Below the pieces are notes generated by a model. The model saw nothing but the letters and a program-made list of their open reading frames with translations, did no database searches and was not told where the DNA came from. From Oceanicaulis sp052055585 (GTDB lineage: Bacteria > Pseudomonadota > Alphaproteobacteria > Caulobacterales > Maricaulaceae), in NCBI RefSeq assembly GCF_052055585.1, contig NZ_CP170485.1, positions 868,001 to 932,000 of the forward strand: a stretch of 64,000 nucleotides of DNA, written 5' to 3'. Position numbers and translations under genes: made by a program. Within the stretch, counting starts at the first letter, position 1. Each line of letters starts with the position of its first letter. This document shows, one piece after another, positions 11,241-19,095 of the stretch.

Positions 11241-12122
11241 ATGAGAATTCTGTCTATCGCCCTTGTGGTCATTCTGGGCGCGCTGTTGATTGCCGCCGCC
11301 ACAGCCACCTATACGGTCAGCGAAAAGCAATCCGCGCTGGTGCTGCGCTTCGGTGATCCGGTTCGGGTCACCAACGAAGTCGGCGATCAGGAATCGGGTT
11401 TGCACTTCAAGCTTCCGTGGGAAGAAGTGCTGATGTTCGACAAGCGTAATGTCGAGTTCGACATGCGCCCGCAACAGCTGCAGGCCGGTGACCAGGAACG
11501 TCTCGAAGTGGACGCCTTCCTGCGCTACCGCATCGTTGATCCGCTGCGCTATTATCAGACGGTTCGCAATGAAGCGGGCGCCAATGCCCGTCTTGGCTCG
11601 ATCATGGAAGACGCGCTACGCGCTGTGGTCGGCTCGATTTCCTCTCAGGACGTCATCTCCGGCCAGCGCGCCGAGTTGATGGACCGGGTGGAGCGTTCCG
11701 TGGACGCCGCCGTCACCCGCGCCGATCTGGGCATTGAGGTCATCGACGTGCGCATCCTGCGCGCCGACCTGCCCAATGAGGTCGAGGAACGCGTGTTCCA
11801 GCGCATGCGCTCTGAACGTCAGCAGGAAGCGGCACGCATCCGCGCTGAAGGTGAAGAACGCGCCCGTCAGATCCGCGCCTCTGCGGATCGTGAAGCCACG
11901 GTGATCCTGGCGAACGCCCGCGCCGATGCGGACCGCATCCGCGGTGAGGGCGACGCCCAGCGGAACGCCATCTACGCGTCTGCCTATGGCCGGGATGCGG
12001 AATTCTTCCGCTTCTATCGCTCGATGATTGCGTACGAGACGGCTTTGCGGGACGGCACCCCCATCGTGGTGGGGCCGGACAGCGCCTTCTTTGACTATTT
12101 TGAATCCCAGAACGGTCGTTAA
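11241..12122 (+). CDS. hflC: FtsH modulator HflC
   Basis: The 293-residue partner of HflK starts with a signal-anchor helix (residues 4-22) and the SPFH domain opening YTVSEKQSALVLRFGDPVR. A coiled region rich in RAEGEERARQIRASADRE follows, and the end reads GPDSAFFDYF, similar to the C-terminus of known HflC proteins. It acts in the HflKC complex that restrains FtsH. The ATG follows a GGGAGG box within the hflK end. A strong hairpin terminator lies 30 bases beyond the stop. Confidence 0.95.
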   Translation: MRILSIALVVILGALLIAAATATYTVSEKQSALVLRFGDPVRVTNEVGDQESGLHFKLPWEEVLMFDKRNVEFDMRPQQLQAGDQERLEVDAFLRYRIVDPLRYYQTVRNEAGANARLGSIMEDALRAVVGSISSQDVISGQRAELMDRVERSVDAAVTRADLGIEVIDVRILRADLPNEVEERVFQRMRSERQQEAARIRAEGEERARQIRASADREATVILANARADADRIRGEGDAQRNAIYASAYGRDAEFFRFYRSMIAYETALRDGTPIVVGPDSAFFDYFESQNGR

Positions 12123-12148
12123 CGGGCGTCTGAGACATTCAAACAAGG

Positions 12149-12189
12149 GAACGGCCGGGCGCAAAACGCCCGGCCGTTTCACTTTTTAA
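12149..12189 (+). terminator. Rho-independent terminator after hflC
   Basis: A 12-pair perfect stem AACGGCCGGGCG / CGCCCGGCCGTT with a CAAAA loop is followed by TTTCACTTTTT. It should end the hflKC transcript before the protease gene. Confidence 0.85.
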
Positions 12190-12281
12190 GGCTCAATGTC
12201 AGGTCTGCGCTTGGCGGCGCCGGGGCGGCGCCGTTAAGAGTTGTGGCCAACGGAAAAAGAGTTCGACCACGGGGAATGCTC

Positions 12282-13682
12282 ATGCGCGTGCTTGCTGCTG
12301 CGATCTTTGCTACGGCCCTGGCGCTTGCGTCGGCGGCGACCGCCGCAGCGCAGCCCAATGACGGCTTCGCCGATCTCAATGACCGGCTGAGCCCGGCCGT
12401 GGTCAATATCGCCACAGCCCAGCGTGTCGGCAGCGAGGAAGGCTCGCCCCTGTTCGCGCCCGGCACCCCGCTTGAGCGCTATAACGACCTGTCAGGCAAT
12501 CGCCTGCGCATGCAGCGCTCGCTGGGGTCGGGCTTCATCATCGACGCCGAAGGCATCGTCATCACCAACCACCACGTTATTGATGGCGCGGATGAGGTTG
12601 AGGTTGTCCTGCAGAACGGTCTGGTGCTCGACGCCGAGATCGTGGGCAGCGATCCCGCCACTGATATTGCCGTCCTGCGCGTACAGCCTGATCAGCCGCT
12701 GCCAGTCGTCCAGTTTGGTGACAGCGAAGCGGCGCGTGTAGGCGAATGGGTCGTCGCGATCGGCAACCCGTTCGGTCTGGGCGGATCGCTGACGGCGGGC
12801 GTCATCTCGGCGCGTGGCCGCGAGATCGGCGGCGCCTATGACGACTATCTGCAGACCGATGTGGCCATCAACCGGGGCAATTCCGGCGGTCCGCTGTTCA
12901 ACATGGATGGCGATGTGATCGGCGTGAACACCGCGATCTTCTCGCCCACCGGCACGTCAGTGGGCATTTCCTTCTCCGTTCCGAGCGCCATCGCCGTGCC
13001 CGTGATTGACCAGCTCATGGAGTTTGGCGAGACGCGCCGCGGCTGGATCGGCGTCAATGTGCTCGAAGTCACCCGCGATATGGCGCAGGCCATGGGGCTG
13101 AACGAGCCGCGCGGCGCGCTGCTCACCCGCATCGACCCTGAAGGCCCCGCGGCGGACAGCGGTCTGGAAGCTGGTGATGTCATCCTGGCCTTTAACGGTC
13201 GCCCGGTGGCCGATGATCGTGTGCTGCCGCGCATCGTGGCCGAGACCGAGCCTGGCTCCCGAGTGGATGTGGAAGTCTTCCGCCGGGGCGAATCCCTGAC
13301 CCTGCCGCTCGACGTGGAACGCCTTGAAGAGGAGGGGAGCCCCACCCCGCCGGCGGGCGCCGAGCTGGACGAGGATGGCGCGGGCCCGGCGATCGAGGGC
13401 GATCTGTTCGGCATGACCCTTGAGCCCATTACCGACGCCCTGCGTCGCCGCTATCGCATCCCGACCGATGCCACGGGGCTGGTGGTCACCGAGATCGACC
13501 CCAACAGCGATGCAGCGGGCAAGGTGCGCCCCGGCGATGTGGTCGAGGAAATCGCCTGGACCCGGGTCGAGGGTCTTGAGCAGGCGCGTGAGCTGGTCGG
13601 CCGTGCGGGCGCAGACGGCGCGCCGGTTCTGTTCAGCCTGAACCGTCAGGGGCAGTATGTGCTTGAAACCCTTCGGCGCTAG
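12282..13682 (+). CDS. Do-family periplasmic serine protease (DegP/MucD-like)
   Basis: With the ATG at 12282 the protein has 466 residues: a signal peptide ending near ATAAAQP, a trypsin-like domain with TNHHVI (catalytic His98), DPATDIAVL (Asp128) and NRGNSGGPL (Ser201), then two PDZ domains (RGWIGVNVLEVT and GLVVTEIDPNS regions). It degrades or refolds misfolded envelope proteins. A GGGGA box sits six bases before this ATG. Starts at 12276 and a GTG at 12243 are possible, but both put extra charged residues before the signal helix. It follows hflKC, an arrangement common in related bacteria. DegP, DegQ and MucD cannot be separated here. Confidence 0.9.
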   Translation: MRVLAAAIFATALALASAATAAAQPNDGFADLNDRLSPAVVNIATAQRVGSEEGSPLFAPGTPLERYNDLSGNRLRMQRSLGSGFIIDAEGIVITNHHVIDGADEVEVVLQNGLVLDAEIVGSDPATDIAVLRVQPDQPLPVVQFGDSEAARVGEWVVAIGNPFGLGGSLTAGVISARGREIGGAYDDYLQTDVAINRGNSGGPLFNMDGDVIGVNTAIFSPTGTSVGISFSVPSAIAVPVIDQLMEFGETRRGWIGVNVLEVTRDMAQAMGLNEPRGALLTRIDPEGPAADSGLEAGDVILAFNGRPVADDRVLPRIVAETEPGSRVDVEVFRRGESLTLPLDVERLEEEGSPTPPAGAELDEDGAGPAIEGDLFGMTLEPITDALRRRYRIPTDATGLVVTEIDPNSDAAGKVRPGDVVEEIAWTRVEGLEQARELVGRAGADGAPVLFSLNRQGQYVLETLRR

Positions 13683-13691
13683 AGCGTGCTG

Positions 13692-14636
13692 ATGGGGACG
13701 TCTGCTGACATCCTGTTTCTCGCCGGACCCACGGCGTCCGGCAAAAGCGCGCTGTCGCTTCATGCCGCGCGTGCGCTGGATGGCGAGGTGATTAACGCCG
13801 ACTCCATGCAGGTCTATGACGGGTTGGGTGTGATCACCGCGCGCCCGGAACTCCATGAAATGGGCGGCATCCCGCATCATCTGTTTGGAGTGATCGATCC
13901 GTCCGAGCGTTGTTCTGTGGGGCAATGGGCGAAGCTGGCGCTGGCCGCCATCAAGGATGTGACGGGCCGGGGCAAGCGAGCGGTGCTCGTCGGCGGCACG
14001 GGACTCTATTTCAAGGCGTTGGTGGATGGACTCGCCCCGACGCCGGACATCCCCCAAGCTGTGATCGCCGAAGTGAACGCGCTCTATGCGGGCGGCGGTC
14101 TGGACGCGCTGCGTGAGGCGGCGGAGACGCTGGACCCGGTCGGCGCAGCGCGGGTGGAGGCGGGGGACCGCCAGCGCCTGATGCGGTTGATCGCTGTGGC
14201 CAAGGCTAGCGGCCGCCCCCTGTCTCAAATCCAGTCTGAGACGCGTCCGCTGATCGAGCCGGGCCGTGCTGTGGGAGTGGTGATCGCGCCGGACCGGGAC
14301 GGGCTTTACGGCCGGATCGAAGCCCGCTTTGACCAGATGGTGTCCCATGGCGCGCTGGAAGAAGCCCGCGCCATCGCCGAACGCCGACTGGACGCAGACC
14401 TGCCCGCCATGAAGGCTGTGGGACTGCCGCCGCTGATTGCTCATGTACAGGGCCGGCTCGATCTGGATGACGCCATTGAGCTCGCCAAGCGCGACACCCG
14501 CCGCTACGCCAAGCGCCAGTTCACCTGGTTCTCCAACCAGCACCCGGACTGGGCGCGCGTCAGCTCGCTCGACCCGGTGACGGCGCGAGCCGAACTTGAC
14601 CACATCCTCCTCAAGCCTTTCTTCGGAGCCGCATGA
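13692..14636 (+). CDS. miaA: tRNA dimethylallyltransferase
   Basis: The product of about 314 residues transfers a dimethylallyl group to A37 of tRNAs reading UNN codons. It has the P-loop GPTASGKS (12-19), the catalytic-base region NADSMQVYDGL, the LVGGTGLYFKAL loop and the C-terminal tRNA-binding stretch RRYAKRQFTWF. An in-frame GTG at 13686 is an alternative start. The stop overlaps the ATG of the reductoisomerase-like gene, indicating coupling. Confidence 0.95.
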   Translation: MGTSADILFLAGPTASGKSALSLHAARALDGEVINADSMQVYDGLGVITARPELHEMGGIPHHLFGVIDPSERCSVGQWAKLALAAIKDVTGRGKRAVLVGGTGLYFKALVDGLAPTPDIPQAVIAEVNALYAGGGLDALREAAETLDPVGAARVEAGDRQRLMRLIAVAKASGRPLSQIQSETRPLIEPGRAVGVVIAPDRDGLYGRIEARFDQMVSHGALEEARAIAERRLDADLPAMKAVGLPPLIAHVQGRLDLDDAIELAKRDTRRYAKRQFTWFSNQHPDWARVSSLDPVTARAELDHILLKPFFGAA

Positions 14637-15625
14637 TGGCTGAACCGCTCTATCAGGCCGATCTCGATCTTGGCCCGCTCCAGACCGAGACTCTCGCCAT
14701 TATCGGCTATGGCAATCATGGCCGGTCGCATGCGCTCAATCTGCGGGATATGGGCGCGAAAAGCGTGCTCATCGCCTTGCGGGAGGGATCGCCCTCGCGC
14801 GCCAAGGCCGAAGCGGACGGATTTGAAGTCGTCTCCATGGCCGAAGCGGCGCAGCGCGCGGACATGCTGTCGCTGCTGGCGGCGGACGAAGCTCATGGCG
14901 AGATCTGGCGTGAGCATATCGCCCCCCATTACCGTCCCGGCATGACGTTGATGCTGTGTCACGGCTTTTCGATCGAGTACGGCGTCATCGAGCCTGCAGA
15001 CGATATCGATGTGGTGCTCGCCGCCGCGAAAGGACCGGGCGGCGCGGTGCGCTCAAGCTTTGAGAAGGGCGGCTCCCTGATCGGCTTCTGGGCGGTGCAT
15101 CAGAACGTCACCGGCAAGGCTGAAGCCCGGGCGAAAGCCTATCTGGGCGGTCTGGGATGCGGGCGCGCCGGGGTCTATTCGACCACGTTTGGCGAAGAAG
15201 CGCTGGCGGATATTCTGGGTGAGCAGGCGGTGCTGGTGGGCGGCGTTTGCGCTCTGGCGCGCGAGGGCTATGAACAGCTGGTAGCGGCCGGGATCAGCCC
15301 GATCATGGCCTATATCGATACCGTCCATGAGATCAAATACATCGCCGACCTGATCCAGTCTCGCGGCATTGCGGGCATGTACGAAGCCATCTCAGATACC
15401 GCCGAGTTCGGCGCCCATGAGGTGGAAGGCCCGATCCGCGATGCGGTGCGTCCGGTCTTCGAAGCGATCGTCAAAGACGTCACCGCGGGCGATTTCGCCC
15501 GGCGCTGGGTGGCGGACTATGAGAAGGGCCGAGCAGGCCTCAAGGCCATGCGGGGCAAGGCCGCCGAGCATGAGCTGGAGGAGACGGGACGCCTGATCCG
15601 CCGCGCCTCTTCCTTCGGAGACTGA
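14633..15625 (+). CDS. Divergent class I ketol-acid reductoisomerase (IlvC-like)
   Basis: The 330-residue protein aligns along its length with short-form ketol-acid reductoisomerase, which makes dihydroxyacid precursors of branched-chain amino acids with NADPH and Mg. The Rossmann motif is GYGNHGRSHALNLRD rather than the usual GYGSQGHAHALNLRD. The KGPG loop (Lys133), His110, Asp193, Glu197, Glu233 and Ser254 match expected active-site residues. The residue equivalent to the third acidic metal ligand is Asp229 instead of Glu. Neither ilvB nor ilvH adjoins it, and it is coupled to miaA by an ATGA overlap. It may be the housekeeping enzyme of this lineage or a paralogue with another substrate. 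Confidence 0.8.
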   Translation: MMAEPLYQADLDLGPLQTETLAIIGYGNHGRSHALNLRDMGAKSVLIALREGSPSRAKAEADGFEVVSMAEAAQRADMLSLLAADEAHGEIWREHIAPHYRPGMTLMLCHGFSIEYGVIEPADDIDVVLAAAKGPGGAVRSSFEKGGSLIGFWAVHQNVTGKAEARAKAYLGGLGCGRAGVYSTTFGEEALADILGEQAVLVGGVCALAREGYEQLVAAGISPIMAYIDTVHEIKYIADLIQSRGIAGMYEAISDTAEFGAHEVEGPIRDAVRPVFEAIVKDVTAGDFARRWVADYEKGRAGLKAMRGKAAEHELEETGRLIRRASSFGD

Positions 15626-15741
15626 AGGCGCGGGAAAATTCATTGCGGCGCCCGATTGCCAGCAGTGTAAAAAAGCGTATGCGTACCGCGCCTCGCGCCG
15701 GATGGATGACTGTCCGGGGGTGAGGGCCATTGCTGCCGGAT

Positions 15742-16542
15742 ATGACCGCCATGAACCCGCTTGTTCGCTTCTTCACCCGGATGGACGCCCGCGCCGCCCG
15801 TGCGATTTACATCTCGCTGGGCCTGTTCGCGCTGGTGATCGCCATTTTCCTGACGGGCAAGTTCGTACTGGACATCGAGCCGGGCCAGATCGGAACCTGG
15901 TTCGAGAACGCCGCGGACCAGTGGTACGCCCTGCCGGTCACCATCCTGATCTTCACGGTTCTGGCGTTTGTGGGCGCTCCGCAGTTTGCGCTGATCGGCG
16001 CCGCGGTGTTCGCTTTCGGCCCGCTGATGGGTTTTGTGTACTCCTGGATCGCGACCATGTGCTCGGCGACCGTGACCTTCTACGCCGGGCGCCTGGCCGG
16101 TGCGGACGCCGTGCGCCGGTATGGCGGCAAGACGGTGAACCGCATCTCGGAATTTGTCGGACGCAACGGCTTCTTCGCCTCCATGATCGTGCGAATCGTT
16201 CCGAGCGCGCCCTTCATCGTGGTCAATATGGCGGCCGGTGTATCGCGCATGAGTTATTTCGCCTTCATCGGCGGACTGGCGGTTGGCGTGCTGCCCAAAA
16301 CGGCGCTTGTGGTGTTCGCAGGCGGTGGATTGATGGCGCTTCTGTCAGGGGGCGGATGGGCCGCAATCCTTGCCCTCATTGGGATTGTCGTCGTCTGGAT
16401 CATCTTCATGCTGATGGCGCGTCGCTGGCTGCGCGGCCCGGAAACAGAGTTAAAAAATCCCGTGGAAGACTCAGCTGACGCTGAAGCTGAGACGGGTGAG
16501 CGGCTTGCAATCAGTGACGCGCCATCGCACAAGGAGTCATGA
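15742..16542 (+). CDS. TVP38/TMEM64 (VTT/DedA-like) membrane protein
   Basis: The product of 266 residues has about five to six hydrophobic segments. The central block FVGAPQFALIGAAVFAFGPL, the amphipathic GRNGFFASMIVRIVPSAPF region and the following VNMAAG are typical of the VTT domain in TVP38/TMEM64 and DedA proteins, which are linked to lipid transport or membrane homeostasis. The C-terminal 35 residues are acidic and probably cytoplasmic. ATG 15742 was preferred over a TTG at 15730. It lies between the reductoisomerase gene and mreB, on the same strand. Confidence 0.82.
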   Translation: MTAMNPLVRFFTRMDARAARAIYISLGLFALVIAIFLTGKFVLDIEPGQIGTWFENAADQWYALPVTILIFTVLAFVGAPQFALIGAAVFAFGPLMGFVYSWIATMCSATVTFYAGRLAGADAVRRYGGKTVNRISEFVGRNGFFASMIVRIVPSAPFIVVNMAAGVSRMSYFAFIGGLAVGVLPKTALVVFAGGGLMALLSGGGWAAILALIGIVVVWIIFMLMARRWLRGPETELKNPVEDSADAEAETGERLAISDAPSHKES

Positions 16543-16598
16543 TACTTGCCCTAGCGCGGCGACTCGCCAGCTGCGCCTGACAGACAAAGAGGCAGAGA

Positions 16599-17639
16599 AT
16601 GTTCTCCAGCGTGTTCGGTCTCCTTTCCGCGGATATCGCCATCGATTTGGGGACGGCGAACACATTGGTCTATGTCAAAGGCCGTGGCGTCGTTCTGAAT
16701 GAACCTTCTGTCGTGGCCTACAAGGTCGACAAGGGTCGCAAGCATGTGCAGGCCGTTGGCGCCGAGGCCAAGCTGATGCTGGGCAAGACCCCGGGCAATG
16801 TGGAAGCCATCCGGCCGATGCGTGACGGCGTGATCGCCGACTTCGACGTGGCCGAAGAGATGATCAAGCACTTCATCCGCAAGGTTCACAATCGCCAGAC
16901 CTTCGTCAGCCCGCAGGTCGTGATCTGCGTGCCGTCCGGCGCAACCGCTGTGGAACGCCGCGCCATTCATGAAAGCGCCGTCGGCGCGGGCGCTCGCAAG
17001 GTCTACCTGATTGACGAGCCGATGGCGGCGGCGGTGGGCGCAGGCCTGCCGATCGACGAGCCGACCGGCTCCATGATCGTCGACATTGGCGGCGGCACCA
17101 CCGAAGTGGCCGTGATGTCGCTGTCGGGCATCGTCTATTCGCGCTCGGTCCGTGTGGGCGGCGACAAGATGGACGAAGCCATCATCAACTATATCCGCCG
17201 CTCGGCGAACCTTCTGATCGGTGAAACCTCCGGTGAGCGGATCAAGAAGGAAATCGGTTCGGCCACCCCGCCGCAGAAAGGCGAAGGCCTGACGCTGGAC
17301 ATCAAGGGCCGGGACCTGATGAACGGCGTGCCGCGCGAGATCGTGGTCACCGAAGCGATGATCGCCGACGCCCTGTCCGAACCGGTCGAGCAGATCGTGG
17401 AAGCGGTCAAGCAGGCGCTGGAAGCGACTCCGCCGGAACTGGCCGCCGACATTGTCGACAAAGGCATCGTGCTGACCGGCGGCGGCGCTCTGCTGCGCAA
17501 TCTGGACACCGAGCTTCGCGACCGCACCGGCCTGCCGGTGAGCCTGGCGGACGAGCCGCTTTCCTGCGTCGTGCTGGGCTGCGGCAAGGCGGTCGAGAAT
17601 CTGCGTCTGTGGCGTCCGATCCTCGCAGAAGCGGTTTAA
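16599..17639 (+). CDS. mreB: Rod-shape actin homologue MreB
   Basis: The 346-residue product has the N-terminal membrane-binding helix MFSSVFGLLSADIAI, phosphate loop 1 DLGTANT, the VICVPSG strand, phosphate loop 2 DIGGGTTE and the adenosine motif LTGGGALLRN. It polymerises under the inner membrane and guides the elongasome. It heads the operon mreB-mreC-mreD-mrdA-rodA, in the classical order. Confidence 0.98.
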   Translation: MFSSVFGLLSADIAIDLGTANTLVYVKGRGVVLNEPSVVAYKVDKGRKHVQAVGAEAKLMLGKTPGNVEAIRPMRDGVIADFDVAEEMIKHFIRKVHNRQTFVSPQVVICVPSGATAVERRAIHESAVGAGARKVYLIDEPMAAAVGAGLPIDEPTGSMIVDIGGGTTEVAVMSLSGIVYSRSVRVGGDKMDEAIINYIRRSANLLIGETSGERIKKEIGSATPPQKGEGLTLDIKGRDLMNGVPREIVVTEAMIADALSEPVEQIVEAVKQALEATPPELAADIVDKGIVLTGGGALLRNLDTELRDRTGLPVSLADEPLSCVVLGCGKAVENLRLWRPILAEAV

Positions 17640-17675
17640 TCGGTTTAGGCGAGCCTGCGAGGGGGGACTTCCAGC

Positions 17676-18563
17676 TTGGCTCAACGGCGGAGTTCCAGAC
17701 GGCGAAATGACGAAGGCGTGCGGTTCCCTCCGCTGCTGTTCATCGTCTGCATCTTCGTCAGCTGCATTCTCATCTATCTGGATCGTCCTGAAAGCCGCCC
17801 CCAGGCTCTGACCAGCCTGCGCGCGGGCTTTAATGATCTGGCGACGCCGGTTCTGGATCTGGGCGTGCGTCCGTTCCGCGGCTTCGCCAATATCGGTCCG
17901 TGGTGGAAGCGCCAGTTCGAGCTGGCCGAAGAGAACCGCGCCCTGCGCATGCAGGCGGCCGAAATGCGCGCCTGGCGGGACGCCGCCCTGTCCTTGCAGG
18001 AACGCAACGCCCGCTACCGCGAAGCGCTGAACCTTCAGGCGGACGCCGCCGAGGATCGCATCAGCGCCTGGACCGTGGCTGACCGTTCAAACGCCTTTGT
18101 GCGCTCCCGGCTCATTGACGCCGGAACCAGTGAAGGCGTCCGCCCGGGCTATCCCGCCGTGAACGTCTATGGCCTTGTGGGCCGGACCGTTGAGGTTGGC
18201 CGCAGTTCAAGCCGCGTGCTGCTTCTGACCGACATCAACTCCCGCGTCGCTGTGATGGCGGATCGGTCAAACGCCCGGGCCCTGCTGGTGGGCGACAACA
18301 CCGAATTTCCCCGTCTTGAATATCTCGGCGCCGAACCGGACCTTCAGGAAGGGGACCGCATCGTCACCTCCGGTGATGACAATGTCATGCCGCGCGGGGT
18401 TCCTGTGGGCCAGGCGGTGCGCGACAGGGACGGGCGCTGGCGCGTGGCCCTGTTCAGCCGCGCTGCGCCGATCGACCTGATCTGGATCTGGCCGTTCGAG
18501 CCGGTGTCCACCCCGGAAGCCGATCCGGTCCCGGAGACCGAGTTTGAGGGAGGGGCGAACTGA
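17676..18563 (+). CDS. mreC: Rod-shape protein MreC
   Basis: The 295-residue protein has a basic cytoplasmic start, one membrane helix (about residues 17-37), a coiled region (LAEENRALRMQAAEMRAWRD) and two beta-barrel domains marked by VYGLVGRTVEVGRSSSRVLL and GDRIVTSGDDNVMPRGVPVG. It links MreB to penicillin-binding protein 2 in the periplasm. The start is a TTG at 17676 preceded by an AGGGGGG box. No better ATG lies nearby. Its TGA overlaps the mreD start. Confidence 0.94.
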   Translation: MAQRRSSRRRNDEGVRFPPLLFIVCIFVSCILIYLDRPESRPQALTSLRAGFNDLATPVLDLGVRPFRGFANIGPWWKRQFELAEENRALRMQAAEMRAWRDAALSLQERNARYREALNLQADAAEDRISAWTVADRSNAFVRSRLIDAGTSEGVRPGYPAVNVYGLVGRTVEVGRSSSRVLLLTDINSRVAVMADRSNARALLVGDNTEFPRLEYLGAEPDLQEGDRIVTSGDDNVMPRGVPVGQAVRDRDGRWRVALFSRAAPIDLIWIWPFEPVSTPEADPVPETEFEGGAN

Positions 18564-19069
18564 TGCGGCCATCGGTAGAACGCAATAATGGCGGCGCCGA
18601 TCTGGTGCTGTTTGTCGTGACCATGCTGGTCGCTCTGGTCCTGCATGCCCTGCCGAGCCGGCTGGGCGGGGGTCCGGATCTGGCGCCGGCCTTTCCGCTG
18701 ATCGCTCTGTTTATCTGGTCCGTACGCCAGCCCTGGTTCATTTCTCCGCCGGTATTGCTGCTGGTCGGCGTGATTCAGGACCTGCTCGCAGGGGCGCCCA
18801 TGGGGGTCTGGGCGCTGTCCTTCCTGGTGGCGTTCAGCGTCATGCGCCTGCGCGAAGCAGATGGCGCAGGCGAGGTGGGGCCGCTGGCTCTGCGCTTCGC
18901 CCTGACTGCGGGCGCCGCGTTTGGCGTGGCCTGGGGCGCGGGATCCTTCGCTATTGGCGCCCCTGTGGCGCCAGGACCGTTGATTACTGAGGCGGTTCTG
19001 ACCATCCTTCTGTTTCCGATATTCGCCTGGCTGTTCGCCCGGCGGAAGGAACGCAGCACCTTCTCCTAA
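18563..19069 (+). CDS. mreD: Rod-shape protein MreD
   Basis: The 168-residue protein is almost entirely hydrophobic, with about five membrane helices and the family-typical LLVGVIQDLLAGAPMGVWALSFL block. MreD is the third membrane partner of the elongasome. Sequence conservation is weak in this family, so the call also rests on position. The ATG overlaps the mreC stop as TGATG. Confidence 0.9.
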   Translation: MRPSVERNNGGADLVLFVVTMLVALVLHALPSRLGGGPDLAPAFPLIALFIWSVRQPWFISPPVLLLVGVIQDLLAGAPMGVWALSFLVAFSVMRLREADGAGEVGPLALRFALTAGAAFGVAWGAGSFAIGAPVAPGPLITEAVLTILLFPIFAWLFARRKERSTFS

Positions 19070-19095
19070 CGCAGCAGACCCGAGAAAGAGCGCGC

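Noticed and set aside
10065..11474. 469-codon minus-strand frame over hflK and hflC
   Set aside because: Fully antisense to two well-supported genes; the translated sequence is low in hydrophobic core patterns and matches nothing.
12957..14603. 548-codon minus-strand frame over the protease and miaA
   Set aside because: Antisense to two clear genes, rich in Arg, His and Gln as expected from reversed GC-rich codons.
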